The translations under genes and the position numbers were made by a program. From contig JAJTUP010000011.1 in the NCBI GenBank assembly GCA_021399435.1, forward strand, positions 1 through 64,000: a stretch of DNA of 64,000 bases, written 5' to 3'. Positions 46,701 to 56,676 of this stretch are shown in pieces. The number at the start of each line of letters is the position of its first letter. The stretch's first letter is position 1. Below the pieces are notes generated by a model that searched no databases, had not been told where the DNA came from, and saw only the letters and a program-made list of their open reading frames with translations. The stretch is from Diaporthe sp. PMI_573 (lineage: Eukaryota; Ascomycota; Sordariomycetes; Diaporthales; Diaporthaceae).

Positions 46701-47968
46701 TCATGTAGATTTGGGATGGTCCGATCAGCTTCATCCATCGCGTCCATGGTCAAGGCGGATGGGGGCTCCATCTCGGCGATCTCGGCGAGGGAGAGGGGGC
46801 CGGAGCGATTGCTCTGGACGCTCTGCATGCTATGCACACTCCGCACAGAGCCCTTGCCAGGACCGGACCTGGTCATTGACGAGGCCGAAAGGTTAGGGAA
46901 GGCCTCGCCGTCGATGGTGTCAGGCTTGCTCCTGGTGCTGTTTGCCCTCGACAAGGCGCCGCTGCTCTTGCTTGCGCTCCTCAGACGGCCAGTGAGCGAC
47001 TGGGTAGGACTCATGATGTACCCTCCGGGAGAATAGCCCCCTAGCCTTGCCTCGGTGTTGAGACCAACGATGGAGCTCTGACGCGCGAACAAGGGCGCGG
47101 GAGCGATGCCCGGGGGGCTGTCGACGCCGAAGTCGCCACCACTCCTGACACTCGCAGCGAGGATGGACGAGCGACGGCTGTCGCTGCGCTTCAGCTCTTC
47201 GTGGGCGTTCCTGATGGCGTCCTCTATACTGCTCGTCATGGAAAAGCGCTCGGCTGTCGCCTCGAGGGCAGCAATGTTGCCTGTGTAGGAGCCGGACCGA
47301 GCGTTGACCACGTTGTCGGGTGCAGGGTGGCGCAGGACAGAGTGGGTGGAGGCACTGCGGACGACGGGCGACAGTGGTGGCTCGATGGGGGAGGAGGACG
47401 GCGAGGACGGGCGCGGTGGCAGTGGGTGGTGGGGGGCAGGTCGGCGCACTGCAGGCCGTATGATGCCCGTCTCGGGGGTGGATGCACCAGATGTTCGATT
47501 TGAGTGGGAGAAAGGGAGGGGGGTGGTGGTGTTGGTGTTGATGAGTAGCGGCGAGGCGGAGTTGGGCAGACTGGCGATTGAGGGAGAAGCAAGGCCGTCG
47601 AGGGATCGGTCCTCGGGGATGAGCTCTAGCTCGTGCCTGGGGCTGGAAAGGATGTCGTGGTCCTGGTGGAGCGGATTGGCATGTTCGAGCGAGTGACGGG
47701 GGTTGGAAATGGAGTCGAGGCTGGAGGGCGTGGATGGCGAGGCCGGCGAGAGCGTCGTCTGCCCCTTTTCCGCGCCATCGTTATCGCCTGGCATTGTGGG
47801 TGCAGGGCCGGAGGTGCCAATGTCAGATGCCCCATTGCCAACCGCAGCGATGGGGCTGGTGGCTCGTGTTGACGGCTCCTGCGCCTGTGCCTGTGCCTGT
47901 GCCTGTGGCTCTACGGGGCTGGGTCGTGGGTGGGCGTCGACACCGTGCGTGCCGACGTCGTGATGCAT
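43712..47968 (-). CDS. Large, mostly disordered conserved fungal protein
   Basis: A single open frame of 1418 residues starts at an ATG. The N-terminal 550 residues are rich in Ser, Pro, Ala and Gly, with a QAQAQAQAQ repeat at about 22-30 and a short aliphatic patch. A conserved-looking block (about 577-630) contains YYPARVPAMLNLPPKLGKG, STQRNMRRSQ and SRAWLPDPLEGE. A second (about 700-760) has LPPQLRASVFFDLP. Two related 'TLGQR + basic helix' motifs occur at about 1064 (TLGQRIKRLRAKEEG) and 1131 (TLGQRRRRLQAEREARE). The last 180 residues are Gly/Met/Asn-rich with many short aromatic and GQ repeats. No catalytic domain, signal peptide or membrane segment is visible. I recall similar large hypothetical proteins across ascomycetes but no function. 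Parts of the frame could hold in-frame introns that I cannot detect. Confidence 0.85.
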   Translation of the reverse strand: MHHDVGTHGVDAHPRPSPVEPQAQAQAQAQEPSTRATSPIAAVGNGASDIGTSGPAPTMPGDNDGAEKGQTTLSPASPSTPSSLDSISNPRHSLEHANPLHQDHDILSSPRHELELIPEDRSLDGLASPSIASLPNSASPLLINTNTTTPLPFSHSNRTSGASTPETGIIRPAVRRPAPHHPLPPRPSSPSSSPIEPPLSPVVRSASTHSVLRHPAPDNVVNARSGSYTGNIAALEATAERFSMTSSIEDAIRNAHEELKRSDSRRSSILAASVRSGGDFGVDSPPGIAPAPLFARQSSIVGLNTEARLGGYSPGGYIMSPTQSLTGRLRSASKSSGALSRANSTRSKPDTIDGEAFPNLSASSMTRSGPGKGSVRSVHSMQSVQSNRSGPLSLAEIAEMEPPSALTMDAMDEADRTIPNLHDLGDDDDTILARAHQHVEPNATDIEIAEEVGGRASRDLDRTPMLDHSADSYWDYHEDAAFQLRNPQDPPSARARNECEPPAEQRSGGSNSPDTEDEDNAFADFDGMHCDPDTVAEQFPVQPDEAQYPRPRQRQSQMPRARPQSYLDPETGQQMLYYPARVPAMLNLPPKLGKGVKSTQRNMRRSQVLSQMPQTSRESRAWLPDPLEGEGPIDLMGEDAAGSVHSGSQGRGPQDALVGPGEPGSSSHGHPVDASEVQQLRRPGKLREPGQRRSRMDLSELPPQLRASVFFDLPGESPKIEVKDGSAMKTLDSILDAAASAPVNAFTDHAFAGHLGPEVYGLGNKGNRKSRMMLTGEDAGGGGEGSGPLASKSTASLAVPEAEKRKSVWSLLAGRNKSKSSTNLVAERDEDARSRLSGSGRGDRDSSPEADERSALAPDEKAEGSESEEEQVYTGPPTTLLAELQLRKQQHKNRTRNPMHNANGLHSTLLELDAVAQIEARARKSKKVNLAWAADPDEPEESDDEDVPLGLLAAKKQMGPNATERDLAVAAQEISRPLGLMEKRDLEDNEPLSRRRDRLQGREVAPSMYLQPGANGTRMTLMPGTHSPRLLQPSISPGASSPHSRAASMGSQGQATEEIEGETLGQRIKRLRAKEEGDNPLPNARPVSTAFSTELLGELGIGGEEEENNSAQAADKGKGKEAQAPPAEEEETLGQRRRRLQAEREAREQEMGIRAVSGGSQRGAVSGRLDLADVLRANPVEGPQGRMDPREADRLRKESEAARVAREQSAKMAAFRAQVPQKQRDPSGGVLKAGGYQGGRFNDSSGGHGLVGVLGQPQGHNLRASMSMGQLGQGGQAMMAGGMGGMRMGTQRNATNLIGAAGNYGNPNVGPDGMNPVFSKGNTFGRGYNGGLLQQPQYQEPNPFVNGSLLASGGHGAFGGGIGQAGGYAHNQTAYGAGVGFAGGLHGGYGMQAGPPLNMGLNTQGHSDRVENWRQGIR

Positions 47969-48620
47969 TGCCGCGGCGGGCCGGGGGAAGCAGCGGTGCG
48001 CGGGTCACGTCGCCGGGGGTTGCGGACGCGACTGTGATGGCAGACTAGAGAGCGATGCGATTTCACAAAAGGTGCGATGGGGCAGGCAGTGTGAGCTGTC
48101 CTGTCCAGGTGGACGGGCGGGCTTCTCAGTGAGCCGTGGTAGCGAGGGTGCGAGGAGAAAGAGGCAGCAGTTGTCTGTGTCTGCTTGGGAAGGACATGGT
48201 CTGGGGTGTGTTATCGTCCTGGTCCCCGGACTTGTCCTGGCAGGTGGTTGCGGCTGTGGCCGTCGCCCTCTTGCTCGTGGCCTTGCTGGTCCTCGAGCTC
48301 GTTTCGCCGTGGCTGGAAACACGATAGGGGAGGGATATGGCTGGGCTCGTCAATGTGATAGTGATAATATGGCGCTGCGTGTCTGGGACAGTCCAGTCAA
48401 AGGCTGGGAAGGGGGCGACGGGAAGGGCAGAGGGCTCGTGTTTGTCTGTTGCTCGTGTTTCCTGTGGGCTCGAACAGGGACGTGAGCGTCTAGGTAATAA
48501 ACGTAAACGTGAGCATGGATCTGGGGTTTGGGTTTGGGATCCAAGGAAGGGGGGCAGGCGAGCGACAAAGACTGAGAGGCGCCCCGCCGTCCGCCGACTA
48601 ATACACAGTAAGCAACCAGC

Positions 48621-48656
48621 CTAGGTAGGTATCTAAGTACCTAGGTATATACCTAC
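48621..48656. repeat. TAGGTA palindrome cluster
   Basis: Overlapping CCTAGGTAGGTA and TACCTAGGTA units occur in a 36-bp stretch. It is one member of a motif seen at about ten intergenic sites in the window. Confidence 0.85.
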
Positions 48657-51600
48657 TCCATAGTGTACCATGTACCGGCGCCATGGATGGTACCTGGCGC
48701 ACGGGCTGATTTCAATCTTGCTTTTTTTTCACTTCACATAGTTAACATGTTTTGTCTGAGCAGATTTGCACCAACCTACCTTCCTTCCGCCTTGCTCGAC
48801 CCTGTTTCTTGAGGCGGCCGCAGGATTGGAACTCTCCCAAGATTGTCGTGTCACGCCGGACTGCTGGCGACGGCCACGGTGACAGTGACGGTTATAAGGT
48901 TTGATAAGGCCTCGCGGGCCCCGTATTCAAGGTTTTTGCTCCCTCGTCTTGGCACCGGGCGGGCCTGTCCTGGCAGCAGGACGAGAGCAGAGCAGTCGTT
49001 GCAATAAGACGGCGAGGTAGACTCCATTGTCCAGATTCACTGCCAGCGCAGCTGCTGGTGATGGTGTCGCGTGCCCCTCGTCAGCCACACGCAACCCAAC
49101 CCGCCCTGCCAGCCTGCACAGCGGCTTATCCCCGGCCCGTTTCCATCCAACGTGGGGCATGGGTCTTCTGCTTGGTTCGCAGCGTCACACTCACTCCGTG
49201 TTGCTGATAACGTCTATCCATCTGAGTGGGCTCCCGCCTATCTGACCACCCAGGTACTGTGCCACGCAGCATGCATGCAATACACAATATCCTGTCTAGA
49301 CATGCTGCGCACCCTAGTCTACCTCCTTATCTGTCTGTCTGTCTGTCTGTCCCGTCGCCTGTCGCCTTCCAACCGCCTTCGTCACCTCACTTGGGTGCGG
49401 CGAGCCAAGCCGGCCCTTTTTGACTGCCTTACTGACAGACCAACTGGTGGCTCTGCGCCAGGCCTCAGTCTCGGCCGAGATCAATGCTGTGTGTCTGGCG
49501 CGAATCTCGGCTTGTTCCGAACAAGCACCAGACCGCGGGCCATCTGCGTACCGTACCTTGGCTGCAAAATCATGAATGCTATTTTGAGTCCCTCAAGTCC
49601 AACACAGCTTCCTCGTGACTGCGGGACTTGGGTCCCAGGTGACAAGCAGGGTTTTTGTGCTGGCGAAAGCATATCCTGACCTCAAGTGGCGCTTTTCATT
49701 TCGTCCCCTTGCCGCGCAATCTCAACACCACTCGAGGAACCTTGCATGTCTGAAATGAAGTATTGAGCCGTGCAGCTTTGCGAATTTCGAATTTCACTCC
49801 GGGCCGGGTGGTTGGCCGGATAAGATACGCCTGCCTGTCATTTTGACGTATGCCCCCTTCAAAACCAAGATGGTAAAACCGGGTTTGGAACCCTGGCGTA
49901 TCTAGTGTACGTGCAAGTATGCTGGTATGGCAGCTTGTGGCGTCCTCGACAACCCATCTACCGGCAGTACGGCACCGCCCCTCAACAGTCACTCGAACCG
50001 TATTGTTGGTTCCTCGCACAAGCCATGCCCGTCGCTTCATGCGACTTGTCCTGCCTCCTTAGACACCACTGCAGCACGACCTTCCGTAGTGAACCAACGC
50101 TCCCCCCAATGCCCCTGCTACTCACATATCCGCGCCCTATGCTCCAACTCGTCCACGCAGCACGGATATAGATTACTGCTCCAGCTCTCTCCTCGTCGCC
50201 TTCCAATGTAGACGGCGCCAATTTCCGCTGGAGCGAGCAGGTACGAGGACACGAAAGACCGGTGCCTGCTTCGCATCTGGTTCCAGACCAGCAGTAGATC
50301 AATATACAGTAGATGAAGAGATAGACTTGGTGTCTATAGAAAAGGGGCCTGTTGGGTAGCATGGGGGACGGGAGGAAAAGAGAGAGCGGAAAGAAAAAAT
50401 AGGTCAACAGTACCAGTGTCATCCATCCCTTCACATGTTATCCGGGCAGACACTTTGCCATGCATGGGTTCGACAATGTAAAGACGTGTGCATGCCACAC
50501 ATCGGGCCAATTGTTTGGACCCGATTATCCAACCCCTATGTAACACACATGTCTAGCCATGTGTGCGGATTTGGAAAAGCACCACCCACTCTGCAGCTGT
50601 ATGGCCTCATGAATGCTGGGGAAATCGCACAAGCTGTGGTCTTGGTCGGCCGGCGCTTGTATTCGCGTTCCCGGCCAGTCTTCCCTCGGTGATCTGACCC
50701 CGGCGCTCTCCTAGCAGCAGGCCGGCAAGACACGCAACCAAATAGACAGAGTTGTTGAGGCCCCGTGCTAGACTGTTATGCCGTCAGAGTCCAGTTCTCA
50801 TCTGGTGGCGAAAAGGCTGCATTCGGCTGTGTTTCGTCCCATCTTGGTCCCCGCCGAATGGCCCAACTCTGATAGCTTGCGTCTGTATGCGGTCCATTTG
50901 GCTGAAAACCTCCACGGTTCGGACTCGGAAACCATCGAATAGGCTCACGATCACTCCTTGGTTGCTTGGTCATCTGGGATTCAATTTGGCTCCAGGAAAT
51001 ACCAAAGAGTATCGAGGGCCACCTGTTTCTCGGTCTTCACGTCTCGATTGCTCCCCTCGAAGTAGATTTCTCATGGCCTGGCCCGAGCTCCTCGAATAAT
51101 GCACTAGCAGCACCTTGTACAGAGCACTATAAATATCTCGTGCAAAGCCAGACACAGCTTTGCTGACTTGAACGGCCTCGCGTCCAGGTTATACCAGGGA
51201 AGACGGGAACTTGCGCGTCCGCGACGTGAGACGACGGCACCGTAAAAGGTGGCGTGCTCATCTGTAGCCATACCGCGAGAGAGAACGGACAGGTTTCTTG
51301 GGAGGCAGCTTCGAAGACGGGCATCAGCGGACAGGAGAATGTTCGGGTACAACTCCGGACCAAGGCATCTAGCGAAAAGCGAGGAGTTGGCCGCAGTATG
51401 GGATTGTGCATGTCCTCTGAGGCGTCCCATCTTGCGTAGCTCACCTTACCCAGATAACTCCGGTGCCGTCGCGGACCCGCAAGCCCCCGGATCTCGGGAT
51501 CTGGCTGGGGATGGCTTCGGCATGCGCATTTGAACAATATGTTGCGTGGGCATGGTAGACTAGTGTAGATTGTCCAGGGTCCTGGGCACTCGCACGGACG

Positions 51601-53629
51601 ACAGATAAACTTTGCTGACACGTTGTTTGGCCAGATCGAAACCGAGTTGAGTCGCTCCACCGGCGCGGCCCCGCGGCATGCAATGTGGGCTTGAAACGTT
51701 GAACTGCCAGGCTGCTCGCCAGGTCTCCTGCAGGTCTCATTCACCATTCTGCGCCCTCAGAACACTCGTCCCCGCCGACCCACGGCCCATCTGTATACCG
51801 TGTCCAAATTTCGGCACCAAAAATTTGCGTGGCTCGCATTAGCTACCTAGGTACTAAGTAGTATAATATCTGGGCTCGTTGGGGGAATGGGGCACCGATT
51901 GCGGAGAGAGGGATGCGCATTGGGGACTGTCGCGTGCTTCATCACGAGAGGCATGTTGTGGAATAGGCAACGCAAGAGATCTGAACCAACCCTGCCTGTG
52001 ATTCGATACGATAGAATAGCAAAGCAGAGCGGACCGCGATGTAGCGGTCAGGCCCAGGTGTGAGTCGTAACGGATATCCCCACTGCCCGTGCTGCCCTGT
52101 GCAGGCGTGAAGGTCGGCAAGTCAGCATATCAGCTGCTGACAGCAACACAGGAGACACATTCATTCGCAGTAGTCTCGCTGACGGTGGCCAAAGGGCGGG
52201 AGGTGGCGTGGCTGTCACGAGCTCTGCGAGTGGGGACAGAAGTCTTTTGGATGATTCCAGGTTGGTCCAGTGCCAGGGCCAGACCAGCAGGCCAGGTTCC
52301 AACAGCCAGGGTCGGAAACTCCCCCGCGAGCATTACAACACACCTCTGATTCGAGAATGGATCAGCGAGGCAAGCAATTTGAAGGGCACATACACAGTGT
52401 TTGGGCCGAGGGCCAAGGGATGAACATAGACTGCGTATGTGGTCCCAAGTCAGCGGACGAATGCTGTACAGTGCAAGTGCAGATGGAGAATGCAGCTCCC
52501 CAGGGATCCACCCAAAGCTGACTCTGATCTCTGCATTTGCCGCAGAACAATTCGTGAGTTGGATCAGACTCTTGGCAGTGAGAAGGCTCTCCCAATATCG
52601 TACTGCGGTCTTTACGCATGAGCCAGAGGAGGGGCAGATATTCAAGATTTAGAAAAGGGGCCAGGACCTGGCAGGGCGCCGGGCTGTCTCGTATTCCTTA
52701 TTTTAGCAGAGGTGCCGCCCGCGAAGCGGGCAGGGCGGGTCCGGGCAGTTCGTTTGGAGGGGATGAACTACCTATGGAGAGTAGACAGTCGCAGCAACTG
52801 GAGACTCGAGTAGTGACGGGAAAGGGGGTGGGGGGGACCGAGTTGCAATTCTGGTTCTCGCCCTCGGGAAGCCCCTTGAGCTGCCCAAGATGAGAAGCGC
52901 GTGCAAGTCCAGATGGAGCTTGGTAAGGCAGGCAGACCCGAGGATCTGGGCTTCTGGAAGCTTCAGGGAAGACCGGGCGGCAGCGCCGCCAGCGTTCGAT
53001 CCAGTGGTCCATGCGCCGCGGGACGAGTAGGACAGGCCAGAGATAGGGTATACAGGCCCAAGGCCCGATGTGCCTCTCTGCCTGCCCCGGCCGGCGGGCT
53101 GGCAGCTGGCGGGCTTGGAACGAGGCACAATGGTCGCGAGAGCACCGCTGTCTGATGATGGTGGCCAAAGAGGGTGCATGTTGCCTCTCGTGTTGTTGTG
53201 TTGTTGTGTTGTTGTGCTCTATGTTTAGGATGGCAGCATGCCTGACGGCTTGCTCATTGCCTCGGAAGACAGCCGAGATTGGCAACGGACTCGTGTCCAC
53301 GGTGCCGGAGGAGCAGACAGAACCGAGTTGGACCTGACTTGAGCCGACTTGAGACCAACCCAGACTTGGACATTGACGGCCGTGCTGCGGCAGGAAACAG
53401 AGTTTCCAGGTGCTCGCGGATGATGTCAGGCCAGAGGTAAAATCGGACAAATTGTGCTGCCACTTGAAAATGGTGAGCCGCTCAATGGTGTCAGGGCAGA
53501 AAAAGATTCTCTGGATTCGTTGGGAGAGTCAAGGTGTGGTTGCAACCACATCGGTAGTACTGTTACAGCACGTCGGCACGATCGGCTGGTGGGGGTCCAA
53601 TCCCCTGCGCTGTTTGTCTGGTTGGTCAG

Positions 53630-53681
53630 TTGGCCGGTTGGATGGTTGGATGGTTGGTTGATTGATTGACTGATTGATTGT
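53630..53681. repeat. TTGG/TTGA tetranucleotide repeats
   Basis: Degenerate GGTTGGAT units pass into TTGATTGA units over about 50 bp in the gene desert. Confidence 0.85.
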
Positions 53682-54036
53682 GCTCTCCCGACGTCCTGTC
53701 CCCAATTGAGCCAACCCTGAGCGTAGCGTTCTCAACAGGAGCTGCATATGTTGTGTTCTGTTGTCGGTGCCCGTGTGTGCGTAGCCTCTCGATTCAGCTG
53801 CAGACATCGGACGGACTGACTGAGGTGGCTTGCGCTCTGCCGAGAATGGTGGGAACTCACCCGCCCGCGCACAAAGCAGGGCCGGCTTTCGCACCGTCAC
53901 GATGCACTGTCCCGCTGTCCTGGCCATCCCGGCTAATGCAGCCCATCCCACTTTTCCCTTTGGGTGAGCCTGGATGACTGAATGAATCGGCCAGGGTCAA
54001 GGCCCCCAGGCCAGGCCAGCCCACGTCTTCCTTGGT

Positions 54037-54078
54037 CCATGCCCATGCCATGCCATGCCCATGCCATGCCCATGCCAT
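54037..54078. repeat. CCATG/CCCATG tandem repeat
   Basis: About eight units of CCATG or CCCATG lie in the gene desert. Each contains an ATG, so a transcript through it would offer many start codons. Confidence 0.9.
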
Positions 54079-54738
54079 AATAACAGTACGGCATGTTCGT
54101 GAGGAGTGGGAAGGAAGGGCAGGCCACGAGTTGCCCTCATCGTGTACTCCTCATCGTGTACTTCCGCTGCACCACGCTGCACCACCATATCCTTTCCCAT
54201 CGCCCCAAGGCTTCCCCCTCCTCGTGACCGCCCTTTCCGCGCCCCCTCGTCTTGTCGGCTCCTCAAGTCCCCTGCTCTCTTGCTCCCCTGACCATCATCT
54301 CGAGCCAGGACTGCCTCGGGGCCGGTATTTCTGTGCTTTGTCTACACAGTACCTGCAGGGCCGCCTCCTCATGGAAACAGACATCACCTACGTGTCAGAG
54401 TCTCACCACGTCGACACTTGGATATAGGACGAGCCTGGCGGGAGCAGCCGTCGCCATCATCCAACATCAGCAGGGCCGGGTACAGGCACAGCCACTGGCA
54501 CGACGAGTACGAGGACGAGCATTCACGAGCACTCGCTGGGACGCACACGGGCCCTCGCCGACTCTCTCAACGATCGCTTCACGGAAAACCGGCCTCGCCT
54601 TGACTCATCTCGCGCGATCCCGACCTGCTTCCAAATCCCCAATACCCCCCCCCCAAACTCCTGCCTCGGCGCACACAACTCCTGGCTGCTTCTACTGTCC
54701 AATATTTTTGGTCCCCGTTGTGGTATACAACACAAAGC

Positions 54739-56676
54739 ATGACGCAACCGACGCAGTCCCGCAGGCGGTTCGCTCCTGTACCTATCGAAACCACTTTCAA
54801 GGAGCACCGCAGGGGCGGCCCGGCCGCTGAGCCCACCCCCGAGCCTTCCCCGACCTCCGCCTCCCCGTCTTCGCCTCCGGCGCCCGTCCAGGTCACCCAC
54901 CATGAGACCCAGACTGTCGCCCGGGAAAAGCGCCGCTTTGCCCCGCAGCTCCTCGAGTCGAGTCGAAGGTCACGCAGGGCCGGCGATGTTGGTCCGACCA
55001 CCAGGCCAGCCGACAAGACCGACATCACCCCCTATGCCAAACATATTTACTCCCTCACCTCCAAAAAGAAGCACAACCGGCGGCCCGGCCACGCCAGGAG
55101 AGAGTCCTGCGACGACGAGATTGCCGACCATGTCTTTGACCTCAACAAGCTGGACGCGCAGAGGCGCCTGGAGGAGGCCATGTCTGCGTTTCCCAACAGC
55201 ACCCTCAGGCTCGGTGGCGCCGAGCATTTCTTCCTGCGGGAAGGGTCCGAGGATGACGATGACGTCCCTCGGGGAAGGGGCAAGACGCGCGGCGCTGGCA
55301 ACAAGGAGTCACGGAGGGACTCCTCCGAGGACAATGTCAACTGGATGGTCAAGGAGATGCAGAAACACGCCGGTCAGTTGGCTGCTGAGAGAGGCGCTGG
55401 CGGGAGCGGAGCCAACGATTTCGATGACCTCGACTCTGCCTCCGCAAGAAGCGATGGGCCCCCCGACAACACGTTCGCCTTTACAAACAATGCCCGCCAT
55501 ACCATGCGCGGCTCGACGGGGCCACTGAGCCCCATAGGCGAGCTCGGAGGCCCCCTGGGCTCCCACCCCAGCAAGTCGGCTGAGCCCTCCTACTTTGACC
55601 CTGCCGCATCGTACGATGCTCAGGCCCCCGCGCGGACGATAGGCGAGTCAACTATGCCCTACGTTCCATCCGCACCACCGCCCAGGACAGCCGACGTCGA
55701 TATGCCTGACGCACCGCCGGCGCGGCCCGCTGCTGCACCGGCCTCCCAGATCCCCCCAGAAACCGGCTTTGCCCGCACCCGAGGCGCCTTTGGACGCTTC
55801 TACGGCTACCAGAACCAGGCACAAGATAAGGCCGCCGAGAAGGAACTGTTCCGCCTGAGGACGCGGCAAAGCCCCCCGATGGCCGGCAAGGACCTGACCT
55901 TCCGCATATGCCCGTCCCCCAAGCAGACCAAGCTCGACCCAGAGCAGAAGTGGGATACCGCCCTGGGTGGCCATGTCGAGCCGAACCGGGACACCACGGG
56001 CCAGCATGGGCTCTGGAGGGGCTACTGCTTCACGCAGAACAAGGGCGGCGAGGCTTTGGCCCCGTCCCCCCGCCCCGCCATGATCATGACGCCCGTGACG
56101 CCCATGACACCATACGAGCACAGCGATCCTTATGCCGCCACGAACGGGACGCTGGCTCCCTTCCCCGTATCTGCCGAGCCGACACCTGTGGCGTCCGGGC
56201 AGGCCACCGCTGTCCCGACCACCTCGGAACACCGCTCGCGGGCGGGCGAGCCCAAGGGCCTGCACATGCTCATGGGCCTGGAGCAGCGGCTGCAGAAGGA
56301 GGTGGCGGTGGCCGACCTCGAGGAGCGTATCGCCTCCGAGTTTAACGACGCGTTCGTCACTCAGGTGTACAACTACCTAAGCCTCGGATACCCCGCCACG
56401 GCACGGGCGTACGACGAGGAGCTGTCCAAGATCAGTCAGATCCCGACGGAGGAGCTCGAGCAGGAGGATGACACGGTCATGGACGGGATCGGCAGCAGGG
56501 CCAAGGGACACATGAAGATTAGCATGGACCTGGATATGCAGGAAGACAAGCGTTGCCCGCGGTGGAAGGCGCTCAAGAAGTACATATTCGAATGGGCCAG
56601 GCAGCACCCGGACCTGGACAGCATCACGCCCTTGGCATGGGGTGTGGTGCAAAGGAGGGGCAGCTGGGGGATCTGA
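54739..56676 (+). CDS. Conserved fungal protein with disordered N-terminus and LisH-like C-terminus
   Basis: A single exon of 645 residues. The frame is open a little further upstream but the first ATG is at 54739. The N-terminus repeats 'R-R-F-A-P' (RRRFAPVPIETT, KRRFAPQLLESS) and is rich in Pro, Ser and Arg. The segment about 105-160 has DEIADHVFDLNKLDAQRRLEEAMSAF-like helical character and is probably a binding module. The middle is disordered; about 350-430 carries GAFGRFYGYQNQ and LTFRICPSPKQT. The C-terminal 130 residues (from MGLEQRLQKE, about 512) are helical; FVTQVYNYLSLGYPATARAYDEELSKIS resembles a LisH dimerisation motif. The protein ends in a basic-aromatic helix (WKALKKYIFEWARQHP). 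No enzyme domain is visible. I cannot name it; a scaffold or nuclear adaptor is a guess. Confidence 0.85.
   Translation: MTQPTQSRRRFAPVPIETTFKEHRRGGPAAEPTPEPSPTSASPSSPPAPVQVTHHETQTVAREKRRFAPQLLESSRRSRRAGDVGPTTRPADKTDITPYAKHIYSLTSKKKHNRRPGHARRESCDDEIADHVFDLNKLDAQRRLEEAMSAFPNSTLRLGGAEHFFLREGSEDDDDVPRGRGKTRGAGNKESRRDSSEDNVNWMVKEMQKHAGQLAAERGAGGSGANDFDDLDSASARSDGPPDNTFAFTNNARHTMRGSTGPLSPIGELGGPLGSHPSKSAEPSYFDPAASYDAQAPARTIGESTMPYVPSAPPPRTADVDMPDAPPARPAAAPASQIPPETGFARTRGAFGRFYGYQNQAQDKAAEKELFRLRTRQSPPMAGKDLTFRICPSPKQTKLDPEQKWDTALGGHVEPNRDTTGQHGLWRGYCFTQNKGGEALAPSPRPAMIMTPVTPMTPYEHSDPYAATNGTLAPFPVSAEPTPVASGQATAVPTTSEHRSRAGEPKGLHMLMGLEQRLQKEVAVADLEERIASEFNDAFVTQVYNYLSLGYPATARAYDEELSKISQIPTEELEQEDDTVMDGIGSRAKGHMKISMDLDMQEDKRCPRWKALKKYIFEWARQHPDLDSITPLAWGVVQRRGSWGI

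Larger units (their letters stand above)
47969..54738. other. 6.8 kb gene desert rich in simple repeats
   Basis: No frame here has a recognisable domain. Frames of 200-250 codons exist on both strands, but they overlap each other and lack motifs. Simple repeats are frequent: GTCT (49331-49350), GTT/TTG (53190-53216), TTGG/TTGA (53630-53681) and CCATG (54037-54078). TAGGTA-type motifs lie at 48621-48656 and 51843-51855, and a C10 run at 54645-54654. The left end holds the promoter of the disordered-protein gene; the right end, pyrimidine-rich near 54140-54300, holds the promoter and leader of the 54739 gene. I found no tRNA. Confidence 0.55.

Noticed and set aside
50460..50480. GGTTCGA-like string resembling a tRNA B box
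   Set aside because: No matching A box, acceptor stem or cloverleaf is visible around it; other GGTTCGA strings (46651, 60609) fail for the same reason.
51127..51747. 206-codon minus-strand frame in the gene desert
   Set aside because: No signal peptide, domain or splice context; cysteine- and proline-rich composition looks random. An effector-type gene cannot be excluded without transcripts.
52698..53450. 250-codon minus-strand frame in the gene desert
   Set aside because: It starts with TTG, runs through a simple repeat and has no motif; similar frames overlap it on the other strand.
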